64,000 nucleotides of DNA from Atopobium sp. oral taxon 199 str. F0494 (GTDB lineage Bacteria; Actinomycetota; Coriobacteriia; Coriobacteriales; Atopobiaceae), in assembly GCF_000411555.1 (NCBI RefSeq), contig NZ_KE150486.1, forward strand, positions 248,001-312,000. Direction: 5' to 3'. The translations under genes and the position numbers were made by a program. The notes under the pieces were generated by a model. It had not been told where the DNA came from and ran no database searches. It saw only the letters and a list, made by a program, of their open reading frames with translations. Positions 62,269 through 64,000 of the stretch are shown here, in pieces; position 1 is the stretch's first letter; each line of letters begins with the position of its first letter.

Positions 62269-63438
62269 ATGAACGTACTGGTCATCAATGCCGGCAGCTC
62301 GTCGCTCAAGTATCAGCTCTTGAACGTCGACACGCGCGAAGTGTATGCAAAGGGAAACTGCGAGCGTATCGGTATCGACGGCTCATTCGTGGGTCATGAA
62401 GAAATGGGCGGCGAGAAGCAAAAGCTTGAAGTGGCGCTTCCTGACCACAAGACGGCTGTCAAGTACGTTTTTGACATCCTGAAAACTATTGACCAGCCCA
62501 TTGACGGCATCGGTCACCGCGTTGTTCAGGGCGGCTGGTATTTTCCCAAGTCCGCTGTCATTACCGATGAAACGCTCGGGTGGGTTCGCGAGGTGGCGCC
62601 TTTGGCTCCGCTTCACAACTATGCTGAGGCTGACGTTATTGAGATTTGCCGCGAGATGTTCCCTGAGGTGGGAAACGTTGTCGTCTGCGATACATCGTTT
62701 CACTACAACATGCCCGAAAAAGCCTACACCTACGCGCTGCCGCGTGATGTGGTTGAGAAACTCCACATCCGTAAGTACGGCGCGCACGGTACTTCTCACC
62801 GCTATATCTGGCGTGCGGTAGATCAGTTTACCGGTGGTCAGACGCATAAGCTGGTCAGCTGCCATCTTGGATCTGGCGCCTCGCTTTCCGCTATTGAGGA
62901 TGGCAAGGATAAAGACACCACTATGGGGCTTACGCCTCTTGACGGCCTTATTATGGGCACGCGCTGTGGTACGCTTGATCCTGCGACAGTCTTCTATCTT
63001 TCGCGCGTCGGCGGCTATTCCATTGACGAGATCGATACGATGATGAACAAGCAGTCCGGCCTTCTGGCGCTTTCCGGTCACTCGGATTCGCGCGATATTG
63101 AGGACGGAGCGCATGCGGGCGATAAGAACTGTCAGCTGGCATTGGACATGTTCTACTATCGCACTTCTCAGCTCATTATGGAAATGGCTCAGTCCATGCA
63201 CGGCTTTGACACCATGGCGTTTTCCGCAGGCATTGGCGAGAACTCTTCTGAGATGCGCCTGGGTATCGCCCGAGAGCTCGCATGGATGGGCGTTAAGATT
63301 GACGAGGAGAAGAATAAGGTTCGCTCTGACGAGGTCCGCGACATCTCAGCTCCTGACTCCAAGATTCGCGTTCTTGTGGCGCCGACCAATGAGGAGTATA
63401 TGATTGCTCTGGACGTGCGGGAACTTTTGGGGAAGTAG
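62269..63438 (+). CDS. ackA: Acetate kinase
   Basis: 389 residues from the ATG at 62269, with AAAAGGAGA upstream. INAGSSSLKYQLLN, SCHLGSGASLSAIEDG, GTRCGTLDPA and FSAGIGENS are the ASKHA signatures. It makes ATP from acetyl phosphate. The usual partner pta is not adjacent. A four-unit copy of the stop region and then a perfect terminator follow. Confidence 0.97.
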   Translation: MNVLVINAGSSSLKYQLLNVDTREVYAKGNCERIGIDGSFVGHEEMGGEKQKLEVALPDHKTAVKYVFDILKTIDQPIDGIGHRVVQGGWYFPKSAVITDETLGWVREVAPLAPLHNYAEADVIEICREMFPEVGNVVVCDTSFHYNMPEKAYTYALPRDVVEKLHIRKYGAHGTSHRYIWRAVDQFTGGQTHKLVSCHLGSGASLSAIEDGKDKDTTMGLTPLDGLIMGTRCGTLDPATVFYLSRVGGYSIDEIDTMMNKQSGLLALSGHSDSRDIEDGAHAGDKNCQLALDMFYYRTSQLIMEMAQSMHGFDTMAFSAGIGENSSEMRLGIARELAWMGVKIDEEKNKVRSDEVRDISAPDSKIRVLVAPTNEEYMIALDVRELLGK

Positions 63439-63499
63439 CTCCTCTTTTTGGGGAAGTAGCGCTCTCTTTAGGAAAGTAGTATCTCTCAGTAGCGCCTCT
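63424..63499 (+). repeat. Four-unit repeat of the ackA stop region
   Basis: The stop TAG (63436-63438) in CTTTTGGGGAAGTAG is repeated with TAG at 63457, 63477 and 63490. Units are about 21, 20 and 13 bases apart. Confidence 0.9.
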
Positions 63500-63698
63500 T
63501 ATACACACGAGAACGTCTGTAGACACAGCGTGTACACGAATACTCGGCAAGCCTTAGTGCATGCCGAGTATTTTTTCGAGTGCCGTTTGCGCGGCGGCGG
63601 TTGCTATCGCTTATGCGAACACCTTCAACAAGTCCAAGGCTTAAAAGGCCTTAAGCCTCAAAAGTCTAAAGCCTACTTGATTTTGAAACGGAGCAATA
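63439..63698 (+). other. 260-base gap after ackA
   Basis: It contains the repeat copies of the ackA tail, the terminator at 63539-63576, and an 8-base inverted repeat AGGCTTAA/TTAAGCCT (63637-63658) before the TusA-like gene. No further gene is seen. Confidence 0.7.
63539..63576 (+). terminator. ackA terminator
   Basis: Perfect 11-bp stem AATACTCGGCA (63539-63549)/TGCCGAGTATT (63562-63572) followed by a T-run. Confidence 0.92.
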
Positions 63699-63905
63699 AT
63701 GGATACTCTTGATGCACGCGGGCTGTCGTGCCCGGAACCGGTTGTTATGATAAGCCAGGCTATGGCCAGTAAAGCTGACAGTTATCGTATGATTGTCGAC
63801 GCGGTAGCCGCTCGCGAGAATGTAACCCGCTATGCACAAAGCCAGGACTATACGGTCAACGTTACTGAAGATAACGGTGAATGGACGCTGGATATTACCA
63901 AATAA
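63699..63905 (+). CDS. TusA/SirA-like sulfur-carrier protein
   Basis: 68 residues. MDTLDARGLSCPEPVVMISQ has the CPxP motif with the reactive Cys. GGAG lies seven bases upstream. It is followed by a DUF3343-like gene, a pairing seen with YedF-type selenium/sulfur metabolism proteins. Whether it moves sulfur or selenium cannot be told from sequence. Confidence 0.88.
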   Translation: MDTLDARGLSCPEPVVMISQAMASKADSYRMIVDAVAARENVTRYAQSQDYTVNVTEDNGEWTLDITK

Positions 63906-63958
63906 AACCCGGTGTTTAGTTTGTATAGCCAGCATTTACATGTTTTGAAAGGGAAGGC

Positions 63959-64000
63959 ATGACCTATCTCGTAACATTTTTTTCGCATTTTGGAGCTATG
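63959..64000 (+). CDS. Start of a DUF3343-like (putative Se/S carrier) gene, cut by window end
   Basis: Only MTYLVTFFSHFGAM is visible, after GAAAGGGAAGG. The YLVTF...H..A pattern resembles the N-terminus of DUF3343 proteins, which often follow TusA/YedF-like genes. Too short for certainty. Confidence 0.45.
   Translation, partial: MTYLVTFFSHFGAM

Overview
The window reads as a chromosomal segment of a fermentative, Gram-positive-type bacterium. My best guess is a member of the Coriobacteriia close to Atopobium, Lancefieldella or Olsenella. This is inferred from protein style and gene order, not from a database search. Supporting points: an actinobacterial order coaD - SepIVA/DivIVA-like coil - yceD - rpmF - plsX - acpP - rnc - smc - ftsY - ffh; AddAB instead of RecBCD; an acyl-ACP thioesterase; bifunctional AdhE plus acetate kinase; and a clostridial-style fhs-fchA-folD set. 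No rRNA, tRNA, CRISPR array, prophage or transposase was seen.

Layout. 1-10151 (+): 3' end of an addB-like nuclease, addA, priA, def, fmt, rsmB, largely overlapping or closely spaced. 10212-12312: a small zinc-ribbon protein (-), a HAD phosphatase/thiamine pyrophosphokinase fusion (+), rpmB (-). 12513-27540 (+): a long housekeeping run asp23, fakA, recG, rsmD, coaD, sepIVA-like, yceD, rpmF, plsX, acpP, rnc, smc, ftsY, ffh. 27622-35633: an L,D-transpeptidase (-), a SPOUT RNA methyltransferase (+), a minus-strand group tcdA-tatD-GT8, and an AT-richer ABC exporter (-). 35961-43933 (+): valS, then a one-carbon/folate operon fhs-fchA-folD-folE-folC. 44034-48195 (+): two AT-rich orphan genes, a membrane zinc-ribbon protein, thrS, and a degenerate Cys/Met-PLP-enzyme-like protein. 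48319-50937 (+): adhE. 51377-57859 (-): a restriction-endonuclease-fold-like protein, folA, thyA, a NUDIX hydrolase, acyl-ACP thioesterase, a CmpB-type membrane protein, an HD-domain protein and a lipid kinase. 57907-64000 (+): RNase D, a membrane zinc protease, xseA, xseB, a HIT protein, ackA, a TusA-like protein and the start of a DUF3343-like gene.

Functional picture. fhs, fchA and folD interconvert formate and methylene-THF. folE and folC make and polyglutamylate folate, and folA-thyA consume methylene-THF for dTMP. The FolD here lacks two of the three residues needed for cyclohydrolase chemistry, so FchA probably supplies that step. adhE and ackA are fermentation enzymes.

Most unusual signals. 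(1) Gene boundaries repeatedly carry short degenerate tandem repeats. At many 3' ends the last codons plus the stop are copied downstream, often with the extra stops in register. At the rnd 5' end four 18-base units each start with ATG. (2) A 123-base element with inverted ends occurs twice, both times between convergent genes. (3) The 9-mer GGCGAGAAG/CTTCTCGCC occurs at least 30 times, also in intergenic DNA, which suggests a genome-wide functional word such as a Chi-like or uptake sequence. These are the best candidates for undescribed biology here.
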